64,000 bases of DNA from Pseudoxanthomonas indica (GCF_900167565.1 NZ_FUZV01000002.1:1-64000), one strand, 5' to 3'. Positions 17,895-28,007 are shown, counted from the first letter of the stretch. Numbers and translations: made by a program. The notes: generated by a model from the sequence alone, not told the origin.

Positions 17895-18686
17895 TCAGTG
17901 AACTTCGCCGGCCTCCGGTGCGGATACCACTTCGCTGCGATCCATTTCCAGCAACTGCAGCGGCTGGCCCTGGTAACGGAACTCCAGCTGCGCCTGCAAA
18001 GCGTCCATCGTGCGCACGCGCGTGCACAGACCGTCGGCGCGCGCTTCCAGCCCGCGTGCGCGCTGCTCCAGGCTGCGCTCCAGTTCGGCTTCCAGCTTGT
18101 CCGCGCGCTTCTCGATGCGACTGGCGCCACCGGTCAGCATCGACCACATCACACTGCGGCCCAGGCTGGCGGTCATCGATTCGGCCGCGTCTTCCAACTT
18201 GGACTCGAAGGTTTCATCAAAGACTTCCTGATCCCAACGTCCGCGCCCGAGCGTACTGTCGACATGGCTCAGTGCATCGCTGCGGAAGCTCTCGATCTTG
18301 CGTGCCTGACGGCGGCTGCCGGTCATCATCTCCACCACGCCGGCCAACGCGTCGAAGCCGATCTCGACCGACTCGCGCGCCACCCCGGCCACTTCCGGCA
18401 TCAGCAGGCGCGACTGGTATTCCAGCTCGCGCAGTCGCTGGGCGTCGGCCGCGCTGACCTCGCGCACCTGTTTGTCCACACTCAGCTCGCCGTCGTGGAA
18501 AAACACTTCCTTCGGCGTGCCCTCGTCGCGATACAGCCAGACGCCGCCGCCATCGACCAGCACATTGAAGTCCGTGCTGATCCCGCATTGATGCGAAGAC
18601 AGCTGGGGCTGGGTCGGTTCGTCGGCGCGGGCGAGGGCTGGCAGGGCCAGCAGCAACGACAACGCGAGGGGCGCTACGCGGCGCAT
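17895..18686 (-). CDS. Exported DUF2884 (YggN-like) protein
   Basis: The 263-residue protein has a signal peptide ending at LARAD and the DUF2884 pattern: an early HQCG followed by FNVLVDGGGVWL, and a basic/acidic helical middle. It is predicted to be periplasmic. The E. coli homologue YggN has no established function. GGGAATGAG upstream of the ATG at 18684-18686 serves as ribosome site. The Arg/Glu-rich stretch near residues 190-215 could form a short coiled coil. Confidence 0.85.
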   Translation of the reverse strand: MRRVAPLALSLLLALPALARADEPTQPQLSSHQCGISTDFNVLVDGGGVWLYRDEGTPKEVFFHDGELSVDKQVREVSAADAQRLRELEYQSRLLMPEVAGVARESVEIGFDALAGVVEMMTGSRRQARKIESFRSDALSHVDSTLGRGRWDQEVFDETFESKLEDAAESMTASLGRSVMWSMLTGGASRIEKRADKLEAELERSLEQRARGLEARADGLCTRVRTMDALQAQLEFRYQGQPLQLLEMDRSEVVSAPEAGEVH

Positions 18687-18782
18687 CGGCTCATTCCCAT
18701 CAAGGTGGATGCACAGCCTGACGATGCAGGGTTCTTGGTACCTGTGGAGAAAGTCACTGGGCCACCTGGCCCAGGCCCTGGC

Positions 18783-19040
18783 CTAGGGCTTGAGCAGTTC
18801 GCGAACGTCCACGTCCAGCGCCTTGGCGACCTTGCCCAGGCCATCGATGGAAATGTTGGTGATGCAGCGCTCCAGCTGGGAGACGTAGGTGCGGTGGAAG
18901 CCGGAAATCTCGGCCAGCTTTTCCTGGCTCAAGCCCTGTTCCTTGCGCAGCTTCTTGAGGTTGGCGGAGATGCGCTGGCGGGCTTCGGAGGGGCCGTCGT
19001 CGTCGACGGCGGTGGCGGCGGAGGCGGTCTTTCTGGACAT
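18783..19040 (-). CDS. XRE-family transcriptional regulator (single HTH)
   Basis: The 85-residue protein consists of a short acidic N-terminus and one Cro/C1-type helix-turn-helix (KKLRKEQGLSQEKLAEISG, HRTYVSQLERC). Its size and sequence resemble the controller proteins of restriction-modification systems, but no restriction or methylase gene lies nearby. It is divergent from the unknown gene at 19188, and the 147-nt gap carries an inverted repeat that could be its operator. It likely represses or autoregulates. Confidence 0.9.
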   Translation of the reverse strand: MSRKTASAATAVDDDGPSEARQRISANLKKLRKEQGLSQEKLAEISGFHRTYVSQLERCITNISIDGLGKVAKALDVDVRELLKP

Positions 19041-19065
19041 GGGATCAGCCTCGTCCGCTACCGTT

Positions 19066-19116
19066 TGACAATCTACAGCTATAGCCTCTACTGTCTTTGC
19101 ATCTCGTCAATTGTCA
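19066..19116. promoter_or_regulatory. Inverted repeat in divergent promoter region (candidate XRE operator)
   Basis: TGACAAT at 19066-19072 and ATTGTCA at 19110-19116 form a perfect 7-bp inverted repeat separated by 37 nt. An inner pair, ACAG and CTGT, lies at 19075-19078 and 19091-19094. The stretch is unusually AT-rich for this genome. TTGACA at 19065-19070 with TCTACT at 19087-19092 could be a plus-strand promoter. Confidence 0.4.
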
Positions 19117-19187
19117 GGGCAAGGGGCGGGATTGCACCGGGTGGTAGGGAGGCCACCTGGCCTTTGTTTTCGTTATGGATCAGTCGT

Positions 19188-19610
19188 ATGCACGTCATCA
19201 GCCCCTGTGAGCCACCGGCCAATGAAGGCCGCTTTGCCCTTCCTGCGTTTCCTTCCTGGAACGCCAGCCCGCTGGCAGGCGTCCTGCAGCTGCTGCAGGA
19301 CACGCGCGAAATCACCTTGGCCGATGCCGGCCTTTCCCGCTTCGAAGGCGGCCGGCTGGATCAGCTGCAGAAGCTGGCCAGCGAGGAAGCCGGCATCTGC
19401 CTGGATCGGGTGGACGTCCTGAGCAGCCTGCTGGAAGAGACCCTCGGCAGCACCGAGCCGGCCGACACCGCCCTGTTGCTGCAGACCGTGCAGCAGCTGC
19501 GGCGTGGCATGGCCGATCACCGGCGCTGGCTGGCGTTCGCCGACAATGCCGGCTACTACCGCGACTCGCCGGACGCGCGGGCGCGGATTGCGCGCTCGCT
19601 GCGCCTTTAG
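19188..19610 (+). CDS. Protein of unknown function, divergent from XRE regulator
   Basis: From ATG 19188 the product has 140 residues, mostly helical and hydrophilic (LQLLQDTREITLADAG, LLEETLGSTEPADTALLLQT), ending RARIARSLRL. I recognise no domain. The same frame is open far upstream, but that part runs through minus-strand genes and is spurious. The gene's stop overlaps the stop of the convergent DGPF gene by 4 nt. Its divergence from an XRE regulator suggests joint regulation. Confidence 0.65.
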   Translation: MHVISPCEPPANEGRFALPAFPSWNASPLAGVLQLLQDTREITLADAGLSRFEGGRLDQLQKLASEEAGICLDRVDVLSSLLEETLGSTEPADTALLLQTVQQLRRGMADHRRWLAFADNAGYYRDSPDARARIARSLRL

Positions 19611-19987
19611 GCGCCTGCGCCGACGCGCCTGCGTTCCTGGTCCATGTCATGGACCGGGCGTACCTCGATGGCGCCAAAGCGCGACCACGGGAATTCGTGG
19701 GCGATGCGCACGGCTTCGTCCATGTCGGCGGCTTCAATCAGGTTGAAGCCGGCCAGCACCTCTTTGGTTTCGGCAAACGGACCATCGGTGACACTGGCGC
19801 GGCCATCGCGTTGGCGCAGGCTGCGCGCGCTCTGCGCGGGCTTGAGCTGTTGGGATCCGAGCAGGGTGCCGGCCTGTTTGAGTTCATCGGCATGTTCCAG
19901 GCACCCGCGCATCAGGCGGTCGTATTCGGCCTGCGGCAATGCGTCAAGCAGGGTCTTGTCGGTATAGATCAGCAACAGGAATTGCAT
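19607..19987 (-). CDS. YciI-related (DGPF) protein
   Basis: This 126-residue protein belongs to the YCII-related family, with the signature DGPFAETKEVLAGF and a C-terminal AIEVRPV strand. These proteins form small ferredoxin-like dimers of unclear activity and are the usual genomic companions of ECF42 sigma factors. It points away from the cluster at 20180-23559, so it may have its own promoter. I found no TGTCGA box oriented toward it. Confidence 0.9.
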   Translation of the reverse strand: MQFLLLIYTDKTLLDALPQAEYDRLMRGCLEHADELKQAGTLLGSQQLKPAQSARSLRQRDGRASVTDGPFAETKEVLAGFNLIEAADMDEAVRIAHEFPWSRFGAIEVRPVHDMDQERRRVGAGA

Positions 19988-20083
19988 CCGTCTCTCTCCT
20001 GCACCGGCGCTCCGGCGCGAGGGCGCATCATGCCGCAGAACCGGCGGCCACCGTCACCTTCACAAAAAAACTTTTCCGGCGGC

Positions 20084-20110
20084 TGTCGATCCGCCACCCC
20101 GCCGTTCGTC
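20084..20110 (+). promoter_or_regulatory. Candidate ECF42-type promoter
   Basis: TGTCGA at 20084-20089 and CGTC at 20107-20110 are separated by 17 nt. As I recall it, the consensus published for ECF42 promoters in Streptomyces venezuelae is TGTCGA at -35 and CG(A/T)C at -10. The pair is 70 nt upstream of the DGPF gene at 20180 and points into the operon that ends with the ECF42-type sigma gene, which would give autoregulation. Confidence 0.55.
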
Positions 20111-20179
20111 GTACCCATGAAAGCGCGGCAATCCCTTGCCTCCCGCTTGCTGACAATCCTTCCCAGAACGGAGTACGAC

Positions 20180-20599
20180 ATGAAAGTCATGGTCATCGTG
20201 AAGGCTGACGCAGAATCCGAAGCCGGCGTCATGCCCAGCCAGCAACTGCTTGAAGAGATGGGCCGCTACAACGAAGAACTGGTCAATGCCGGCATCATGC
20301 TGGCCGGCGAAGGCCTGCATCCCAGCTCGCGCGGTGCACGCGTGCGCTTCGACGGTCGCCAGCGCACGGTCATCGATGGGCCCTTTGCCGAGTCCAAGGA
20401 ACTGATCGCCGGCTTCTGGCTCTGGCAGGTCCGATCCCTGGACGAGGCACTGGAATGGCTCAAGCGGGCCCCGTTCGACGGCGGCGCCGAAATCGAAGTC
20501 CGCCCGATCTTCGAAATGGAAGATTTTGGCGATGCGATGACGCCGGCCCTGCGCGAGCAGGAAGAACGCCTGCGCCAGAAGACCGAACAGCGCAGCTGA
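20180..20599 (+). CDS. YciI-related (DGPF) protein
   Basis: The 139-residue protein is a YCII/DGPF family member: MKVMVIVKAD at the start, DGPFAESKELIAGFW near residues 71-85 and EIEVRPIFE. I placed the start at ATG 20180, after CGGAG about 7 nt upstream, because this is the conserved family N-terminus; the longer open frame upstream belongs to no known protein. It heads a run of five genes with gaps of 81, 29, 10 and 89 nt that ends with the sigma factor, and it follows the ECF42-like promoter. Confidence 0.92.
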   Translation: MKVMVIVKADAESEAGVMPSQQLLEEMGRYNEELVNAGIMLAGEGLHPSSRGARVRFDGRQRTVIDGPFAESKELIAGFWLWQVRSLDEALEWLKRAPFDGGAEIEVRPIFEMEDFGDAMTPALREQEERLRQKTEQRS

Positions 20600-20680
20600 G
20601 CGCCGCATCGCAGCAAACCCGCCACACCGGATCCACCCCCGCGCCTAGCGGCGCAGTTCCATCGCCACAGGAGTGCCACC

Positions 20681-21091
20681 ATGCAGATCATTCCCTACCT
20701 GGGTTTCCGCGGTGAATGCCGCGACGCCTTCGCGTTCTACGCGCAAGCGCTCGGCGGCAAGATTGTCGCCATGATGACGTATGCCGAATCGCCCGTTGCC
20801 GACCAGGTGCCGGCCGAGACGCGCCACTACGTGATGCACGCCAACCTGATCGCCGACGGCGCCAGCCTGATGGGCGCCGACGGTCCCTGGAACGAAGACG
20901 ACACGGCCAGCCAAACCTGCATCAACGTGATGGTCGATGATGATGCCGAGGCCGAGCGCATCTTCAACGCTCTGGCCGAAGGCGGCAACGTGACCATGCC
21001 GATGGCCGAGACTTTCTGGTCGCATCGCTTCGGCATGCTGACCGATCGCTACGGCAAGCCGTGGATGGTCAACCACCTCAAGGACGGCTGA
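20681..21091 (+). CDS. VOC-family protein, PhnB-like
   Basis: The 136-residue protein has the PhnB/3-demethylubiquinone methyltransferase-like form of the VOC (glyoxalase/dioxygenase) fold: YLGFRGECRDAFAFYAQALGGKI, HANLIADGASLMGAD and the closing DRYGKPWMVN. Such proteins are common next to ECF42 and DGPF genes. No substrate is known for this subgroup. AGGAG lies 7-8 nt before the ATG. Confidence 0.9.
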   Translation: MQIIPYLGFRGECRDAFAFYAQALGGKIVAMMTYAESPVADQVPAETRHYVMHANLIADGASLMGADGPWNEDDTASQTCINVMVDDDAEAERIFNALAEGGNVTMPMAETFWSHRFGMLTDRYGKPWMVNHLKDG

Positions 21092-21120
21092 GCCGTCGAC
21101 AACAAGGAGCAAGCAAACGC

Positions 21121-21534
21121 ATGAGCACGCAAATTTTCGTCAACCTGCCGGTCGCGGACCTGCCGCGTTCCAAGGTCTTCTTCGAAGCCCTGGGCTGGCA
21201 TTTCAATCCGCAGTTCACCAACGAGCAGGGCGCCTGCCTGGTGATCAGCGACACCATCCACGTGATGCTGCTGACCAACGAATTTTTCCAGACCTTCATC
21301 CCGGGCAAGACCATCGGCGATGCACGCAAGCAGATTGAAACCATCACCTGCCTGTCGGCCGACAGCGCCGGGGAAGTGAACCGCCTGGTCGATGCGGCCG
21401 TTGCCGCAGGCGCCACCATTCCGCGCGAGCCGCAGGACATGGGCTTCATGTACTCGCGCAGCTTCGATGATCTGGACGGCCATCAGTGGGAAGTGGTGCA
21501 CATGGACATGAGCAAGGTTCCCGAGCAACTTTGA
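21121..21534 (+). CDS. VOC-family protein
   Basis: The 137-residue protein has a VOC fold: IFVNLPVADLPRSKVFFEALGW at the N-terminus (first beta-alpha unit), and DLDGHQWEVVHMD at the C-terminus, where the Glu/His metal-site positions of glyoxalase-type members are usually found. It begins 29 nt after the PhnB-like gene and is preceded by AAGGAG. It is likely co-transcribed with its neighbours in the ECF42 cluster. Function beyond the fold is unknown. Confidence 0.88.
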   Translation: MSTQIFVNLPVADLPRSKVFFEALGWHFNPQFTNEQGACLVISDTIHVMLLTNEFFQTFIPGKTIGDARKQIETITCLSADSAGEVNRLVDAAVAAGATIPREPQDMGFMYSRSFDDLDGHQWEVVHMDMSKVPEQL

Positions 21535-21544
21535 GGACACGGCG

Positions 21545-22210
21545 ATGAAACTGGTAGTGCAAGCTTTCGTAAGCCTGGATGGGGTCGTGCAGGGTCCGGG
21601 TGGCCAGGACGAGGACCGCAGCGGCGGCTTTCGCCACGGTGGCTGGGCCGCGCCGTATTTCGATGAGGCGATGCTGGGCAACATCTTCGCCAGCATGGAT
21701 GCCATCGATGCGCTGCTGCTGGGTCGCCGCACCTACGAGATCTTCGCCGCGCATTTTCCCCACCAGGGCGCCGACGATCCGGTGGCCTCGCGTTTCAACC
21801 GCATACCCAAGTACGTGGCCTCGCACGAATCCGGCGCGCTGGCCTGGGCCGGCAGCGAGCGGCTCGAGGGCGACGTGTCGGCGCAGGTGGCACGCCTGAA
21901 GCAGCAGCCTGGCCAGGAACTGCACGTGCATGGCAGCGGCACGCTCGTGCAGAGCCTGTTGCGCGATGGTCTGGTCGATGAATTGCGCCTGTGGTGGTTC
22001 CCGGTGGTGCTGGGAGCCGGCAAGCGCCTGTTCGGCGTCGACAGCCAGGCGTGCTCATTCGCGCTGGCCGGTCACCAGGCCTTCGACAGCGGGGTCAGTT
22101 CCCAGCGCTACCTGCGCCGCGGCGAACTCGACTACGGCTACATGGGGTCGGCCGAACCCAGTGCCGAAGAAGTGCAACGGCAGCGCAAAGTCGCTGCCGG
22201 TGACGGCTGA
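21545..22210 (+). CDS. Dihydrofolate reductase-like (RibD C-terminal domain) protein
   Basis: The 221-residue protein matches the RibD_C family: MKLVVQAFVSLDGVVQGPGG at the N-terminus, LLLGRRTYEIFA, and a central LHVHGSGTLVQSLLRDGLVDELRLW. It is expected to bind NADPH and reduce an unknown substrate. It starts 10 nt after the preceding VOC gene, with GAGGAC as ribosome site. The last 30 residues are a charged extension. RibD_C proteins recur in ECF42 neighbourhoods. Confidence 0.88.
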   Translation: MKLVVQAFVSLDGVVQGPGGQDEDRSGGFRHGGWAAPYFDEAMLGNIFASMDAIDALLLGRRTYEIFAAHFPHQGADDPVASRFNRIPKYVASHESGALAWAGSERLEGDVSAQVARLKQQPGQELHVHGSGTLVQSLLRDGLVDELRLWWFPVVLGAGKRLFGVDSQACSFALAGHQAFDSGVSSQRYLRRGELDYGYMGSAEPSAEEVQRQRKVAAGDG

Positions 22211-22299
22211 GGCCAGCGCCACCGCGATTCGATACCGGCTCATGAGACAGGACCTTCGCCGCTTGCTCCGGTCCGCCGCCGATGTTCAGATCGGCGGTC

Positions 22300-23559
22300 A
22301 TGAGCACACCGGACCTGCACCGACGCATCGACACCCTGTGGCGAATGGAATCGCCGGCGCTGATCGCGCGCCTGACCCGCATGCTTGGCGATGTGGGCCT
22401 GGCCGAGGACATGGCGCAGGACGTGCTGGTCTCTGCGCTGGAACGCTGGCCGGACGCCGGGATACCGGACAATCCCGCCGCCTGGCTGATGCAGGCGGCC
22501 AAGCATCGCGCCATCGATCGCCTGCGCCAGCGCCAGCTGCATGCGCGCAAGCACGAGGAGCTGGCCTACGAACTGGACGGACAGACCATGGCCGGACCGG
22601 ATGACGATGCCTGGCTGGAAGACGACATCGGCGATGACCTGCTGCGCCTGGTGTTTGTCACCTGCCATCCTTCCCTGCCCACCGAAGCGCGGGTGGCGCT
22701 GACCCTGCGCCTGCTGGGCGGATTGAGCACGGACGAAATCGCGCGCGCCTTCCTGCAGGCCGAGCCGACCATCGCGCAACGCATCGTGCGCGCCAAACGC
22801 ACCCTGTCGCAAAAACAGGTGGCCTTCGAAGTGCCGCGCAAACAGGAGCTGGACGAGCGGCTGGATTCGGTGCTCGAGGTCATCTACCTGATCTTCAACG
22901 AAGGCTATTCGGCCACCGCCGGCGACGACTGGATGCGTCCGGCGCTGTGCGAGGAAGCGCTCCGCCTGGGCCGCGTGCTGGCCGGCCTGATGAAGGACGA
23001 ATCGGAAGTCCATGGCCTGTTGGCGCTGATGGAAATGCAGGCTTCGCGCGCCAAGGCGCGCACCGCGCGCGACGGCACCCCCATCCTGTTGCTGGAGCAG
23101 GATCGCGCGCGTTGGGATCGCCTGCAGATCCAGCGCGGCTTGAACGCGCTGGATCGGGCGATCCGCCTCGGCGGCGCCTTCCAGCCCTACGCCCTGCAGG
23201 CTTCGATTGCGGCCTGCCATGCGCGTGCGGTGCGGCCGGAGCAGACTGATTGGGCGCGCATTGCCGCCTTGTATTCGCAACTGGCGGCGGTGACTCCGTC
23301 GCCCATCGTCGAGCTCAACCGCGCCGTGGCGATCAGCCGTGCCACCGGCGCGGCGACGGCGTTGCCGTTGGTGGATGCCTTGAATGCGGATGAGCGCCTG
23401 CGCGATTACCCGCATCTGCCGGCGGTGCGCGGGGATCTGCTCGAGCAGTTGGGTCGGCGCGACGAGGCACGGCTGGAATTCGAGCGCGCGGCGGAACTGA
23501 CCCGGAATGCCCGCGAACGCGCCTTGATGCTGGCGCGGGCGTTGGCGTGCGGTGCTTGA
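22300..23559 (+). CDS. ECF-family RNA polymerase sigma factor, ECF42-like with long C-terminal extension
   Basis: The product has 419 residues from ATG 22300. Region 2 is seen in MLGDVGLAEDMAQDVLVSAL and DNPAAWLMQAAKHRAIDRLR, and region 4 in LRLLGGLSTDEIARAFLQAE. About 230 residues follow, including helical TPR-like repeats near the end (YPHLPAVRGDLLEQLGRRDEARLEFERA). This layout is that of the ECF42 group, which works without an anti-sigma factor and is paired with DGPF proteins; the extension is needed for activity in the studied case. An in-frame ATG at 22282 would add six residues unlike the family. Confidence 0.93.
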   Translation: MSTPDLHRRIDTLWRMESPALIARLTRMLGDVGLAEDMAQDVLVSALERWPDAGIPDNPAAWLMQAAKHRAIDRLRQRQLHARKHEELAYELDGQTMAGPDDDAWLEDDIGDDLLRLVFVTCHPSLPTEARVALTLRLLGGLSTDEIARAFLQAEPTIAQRIVRAKRTLSQKQVAFEVPRKQELDERLDSVLEVIYLIFNEGYSATAGDDWMRPALCEEALRLGRVLAGLMKDESEVHGLLALMEMQASRAKARTARDGTPILLLEQDRARWDRLQIQRGLNALDRAIRLGGAFQPYALQASIAACHARAVRPEQTDWARIAALYSQLAAVTPSPIVELNRAVAISRATGAATALPLVDALNADERLRDYPHLPAVRGDLLEQLGRRDEARLEFERAAELTRNARERALMLARALACGA

Positions 23560-23607
23560 TCGGGCGGTAGGCCGTCATTCCCTGGCCCCATGACTTCCGT
23601 CAGGGTT

Positions 23608-23650
23608 GACGACAGTTGTAGTCAGTGCCATCGTGACTACAGTTGTCGTC
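23608..23650. promoter_or_regulatory. Two adjacent BlaI/MecI-type operators
   Basis: Two 16-bp dyads of the form GACNACA-N2-TGTNGTC occupy 23608-23623 and 23635-23650, 11 nt apart. This matches the known BlaI/MecI operator core (ACA-N2-TGT). They lie just upstream of the BlaI-family gene (start 23664), and TTGACG at 23606-23611 could be a -35 box overlapped by the first dyad. The arrangement fits negative autoregulation. Confidence 0.85.
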
Positions 23651-23663
23651 ACGGAGCCCGGTC

Positions 23664-24050
23664 ATGCCGCGCACATCGATTGGAGATCAGGAACTGGCCT
23701 TGCTGCAGCACATCTCGACGCTGGGCGATGCCAGCGTAGGAGAAGTGGCCAGCGGCTTTGGCGAAGCGCGCGGCCTGGCGCGTTCGACCGTGCTGACCAT
23801 GATGGAGCGGCTGCGCGGCAAGGGATTCCTGGAGCGGGACCAGGTCGACGGCGTCTTCCGCTACCACCACACGCATGGACCGGACGATGTCGTGCGTGGC
23901 GCGGTGGGCAAGTTTGTCGAGAACACCCTGCAGGGTTCGGTGTCGCCGTTCGTGGCCTGGATGTCCGAACGCGGCCGGGTGAGTGACGACGAACTGGCCG
24001 AACTCGAAGCCTTGGTGGCCAACCTGCAATCGCAACGCAAGGAGCGCTGA
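23664..24050 (+). CDS. BlaI/MecI/CopY-family transcriptional repressor
   Basis: The 128-residue protein carries the winged-helix DNA-binding domain of the family (LARSTVLTMMERLRGKGFLERD near residues 40-60) and a C-terminal helical dimerisation part. Family repressors are inactivated by proteolysis triggered by a partner M56 sensor, and that partner gene starts 1 nt after this one ends. ATG 23664 is chosen because an upstream start at 23643 would fall inside operator 2. Confidence 0.94.
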   Translation: MPRTSIGDQELALLQHISTLGDASVGEVASGFGEARGLARSTVLTMMERLRGKGFLERDQVDGVFRYHHTHGPDDVVRGAVGKFVENTLQGSVSPFVAWMSERGRVSDDELAELEALVANLQSQRKER

Positions 24051-24051
24051 G

Positions 24052-26004
<1,953 letters not shown>

Positions 26005-26020
26005 TCCGCACCGGCAGGTT

Positions 26021-26045
26021 GCCGGCCCCGCGCGGCTGGGCCGGC
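26021..26045. terminator. Hairpin between convergent genes
   Basis: GCCGGCCC (26021-26028) pairs with GGGCCGGC (26038-26045) around a 9-nt loop. It lies between the M56 gene and the convergent DUF3297 gene. There is no T-run, so termination by this hairpin alone is uncertain. Confidence 0.35.
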
Positions 26046-26051
26046 GCGCGA

Positions 26052-26297
26052 TTACTGCTGTTCGCGGAAGTAGGCGACCACCTCGCCCTTGACCTTCAGC
26101 GTCATCGGATTGCCGCGGCGATCCTTGGACTTGCCCACCGGCACGCGGATCCAGCCTTCGCTGACGCAATATTCCTCGACGTTGTCGCGCTCCACCCCAT
26201 TGAAGCGGATGCCCACGCCTCGTTCCATCAGCTCGGCATCGTGGAAGGGGCTGCGCGGGTCGGAGGCCAGGCGATCGGGAGGCGTGTCGGAGCTCAT
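26052..26297 (-). CDS. DUF3297 family protein
   Basis: The 81-residue protein matches DUF3297 over its whole length, with GVGIRFNGVERDNVEEYC and SEGWIRVPVGKS as the conserved core. It is a small soluble protein found widely in proteobacteria; its function is not established. It is convergent with the M56 gene. Confidence 0.9.
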   Translation of the reverse strand: MSSDTPPDRLASDPRSPFHDAELMERGVGIRFNGVERDNVEEYCVSEGWIRVPVGKSKDRRGNPMTLKVKGEVVAYFREQQ

Positions 26298-26422
26298 GGG
26301 ACGGCGTCTTGCGAGGGAATTGGGCCGCTAGGATAAACGCCCGCTGCGTCGCGGCCCAAATGGCGGGTTCCCGTGCCGCGCGCGACACGGCAGGATCGGA
26401 CCCTCCCCCCGGAGCCTTGGCC

Positions 26423-26971
26423 ATGATCCTGCCCGACGACGACTTTGACGAAGACCCCGGCTACGCCGGCGATGACGAGGACGAGATCGACACCGGCGAT
26501 CTGGAAGCGATGATCTGGAACCTGCTGGTGCTGATCAATCCGGGCGATGAGGAGTCGGCGCTGCGCCAATTCTCGCTCTGGCGCGACGGCATGGCCGAGG
26601 CGCAGGGCGATGAAAGCCAGGCGCTACCGATCCTCAAGGACGCGATTGACTGGTCGGCCGGCTTCTACGTGGACTGGAACGACACCGAATCGCTGGTCGA
26701 CAGCATCGAGGAACTGGCCGCGCGCTGGAACCTGGATATCGATTGGGGCGGCGACCCCAGCGACGATGATTTCCTCGACGCCACCGATGTGCCGGCGCTG
26801 ATGGCGGTGGCCTACGATCGCCTGCGCGAATACGGCTACACGCTCTGGAACTGGAACACCGACGGCGATGCCTACGCCGGCTGGATCGCCCTCAGCCGCG
26901 ACGATGAGGGCATGCAGCAGCTGTGTTCCGCGCTGGGCATCGAAATACGTCCGGCCAGCGACGCCTTCTGA
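26423..26971 (+). CDS. Acidic soluble protein of unknown function (possibly DUF6630)
   Basis: From ATG 26423 (CGGAG about 9 nt upstream) the product has 182 residues and a very acidic first 30 residues. Segments such as LLVLINPGDEESALRQF and YTLWNWNTDGDAYAGWIAL suggest a compact alpha/beta protein; the last resembles DUF6630 proteins, but I am not sure of that assignment. No signal peptide or membrane segment is present. Confidence 0.72.
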   Translation: MILPDDDFDEDPGYAGDDEDEIDTGDLEAMIWNLLVLINPGDEESALRQFSLWRDGMAEAQGDESQALPILKDAIDWSAGFYVDWNDTESLVDSIEELAARWNLDIDWGGDPSDDDFLDATDVPALMAVAYDRLREYGYTLWNWNTDGDAYAGWIALSRDDEGMQQLCSALGIEIRPASDAF

Positions 26972-27059
26972 GCGGGCCGGCGCAGGGCGGCTCCGCCGCG
27001 CTTGCAGCCGGCGCGGTGCGGGTGTCTAGTAGCGGCAACCCGCGCCTGCCCGGATCTCC

Positions 27060-27941
27060 ATGACGGTCAACCCGCCCACGCCACGCGTGGACAGCCTGTT
27101 CCATGCCGATACCAACACCTTCACCTACCTGGTGGACGATGGCCAGGGCCATGCGCTGATCATCGATCCGGTGCTGGATTTCGATCTCGCCTCGGTGCGC
27201 ACCTGGACCGCCTCGGCCGACCAGGTGTTGGCGCAGGTGCGCGAGCGCGGCTTGCAGGTGCAGTGGATTCTCGAAACCCACGCCCACGCCGATCACCTCA
27301 GCGCTGGCGGCTACCTGCGCGATGTGCTGGGCGCACCGCTGGCCATCGGCCGCGGCATCGTGCAGGTGCAGCAGCGGTTCAAGACCCTGTTCGATCTCGG
27401 TGAGGACTTCATTGCCGACGGTCGCCAGTTTGATCGGCTGCTGGATGACGGCGACCGGCTGGAGTTCGGGCAGCTCGGCGTGCAGGTGTTGGCCACGCCC
27501 GGACACACCGACGATGGCATGACCTTTCTGGTCGGCGATGCCGCCTTCATCGGCGACACCCTGTTCGCACCGGAAACCGGCACCGCGCGCGCCGATTTCC
27601 CCGGCGGCAGCGCGCGCCGCCTGTACGCCTCGCTGCAACGGCTGCTGGGCCTGCCGGCATCCACGCGGCTGTTCCTGTGCCATGACTATCCCAAGGATCG
27701 CGCACCGCAGCCGGAGACCAGCGTGGCGGCGCAGCGGCAGGGCAACATCCATGTGGGTCAGGACGCAAGCGAAGAACAGTTCGTGCAGCTGCGCGAAACG
27801 CGCGACGCCACCTTGCCGGTGCCGCGGCTGCTGCTGCCGGCGCTGCAGATCAACATCCGCGGCGGGCACCTGCCGCCGGCCGATGCCCATGGCGTGGCGT
27901 GGCTGCGCCTGCCCATCAACCAGATCGGACGCGCGCCATGA
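27060..27941 (+). CDS. Metallo-beta-lactamase-fold hydrolase, ETHE1/persulfide dioxygenase-like
   Basis: The 293-residue protein has the MBL motif HAHADH at residues 74-79 (His74, His76, Asp78, His79), a third ligand region ATPGHTDDG, and FIGDTLF plus LFLCHDYP further on. This pattern is that of the ETHE1-like group, which oxidises glutathione persulfide to sulfite using iron. A rhodanese or sulfide:quinone reductase is not adjacent. The ATG follows CGGATC; the ribosome site is weak. The 88 nt upstream hold a short GC hairpin and no other gene. Confidence 0.88.
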   Translation: MTVNPPTPRVDSLFHADTNTFTYLVDDGQGHALIIDPVLDFDLASVRTWTASADQVLAQVRERGLQVQWILETHAHADHLSAGGYLRDVLGAPLAIGRGIVQVQQRFKTLFDLGEDFIADGRQFDRLLDDGDRLEFGQLGVQVLATPGHTDDGMTFLVGDAAFIGDTLFAPETGTARADFPGGSARRLYASLQRLLGLPASTRLFLCHDYPKDRAPQPETSVAAQRQGNIHVGQDASEEQFVQLRETRDATLPVPRLLLPALQINIRGGHLPPADAHGVAWLRLPINQIGRAP

Positions 27942-28007
27942 CGCGCGCGAGTCGCACGGCCGTCATCGGCGCCTGCGACCCTGCCTCTTCCCCCCGGGAG
28001 CCATGCC

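Noticed and set aside
18783..19040. Restriction-modification system suggested by the controller-like XRE protein
   Set aside because: No methylase or endonuclease gene is present within the window.
19649..20179. N-terminal extension of the second DGPF protein
   Set aside because: It runs antisense through the first DGPF gene and the promoter region; the family start is at 20180.
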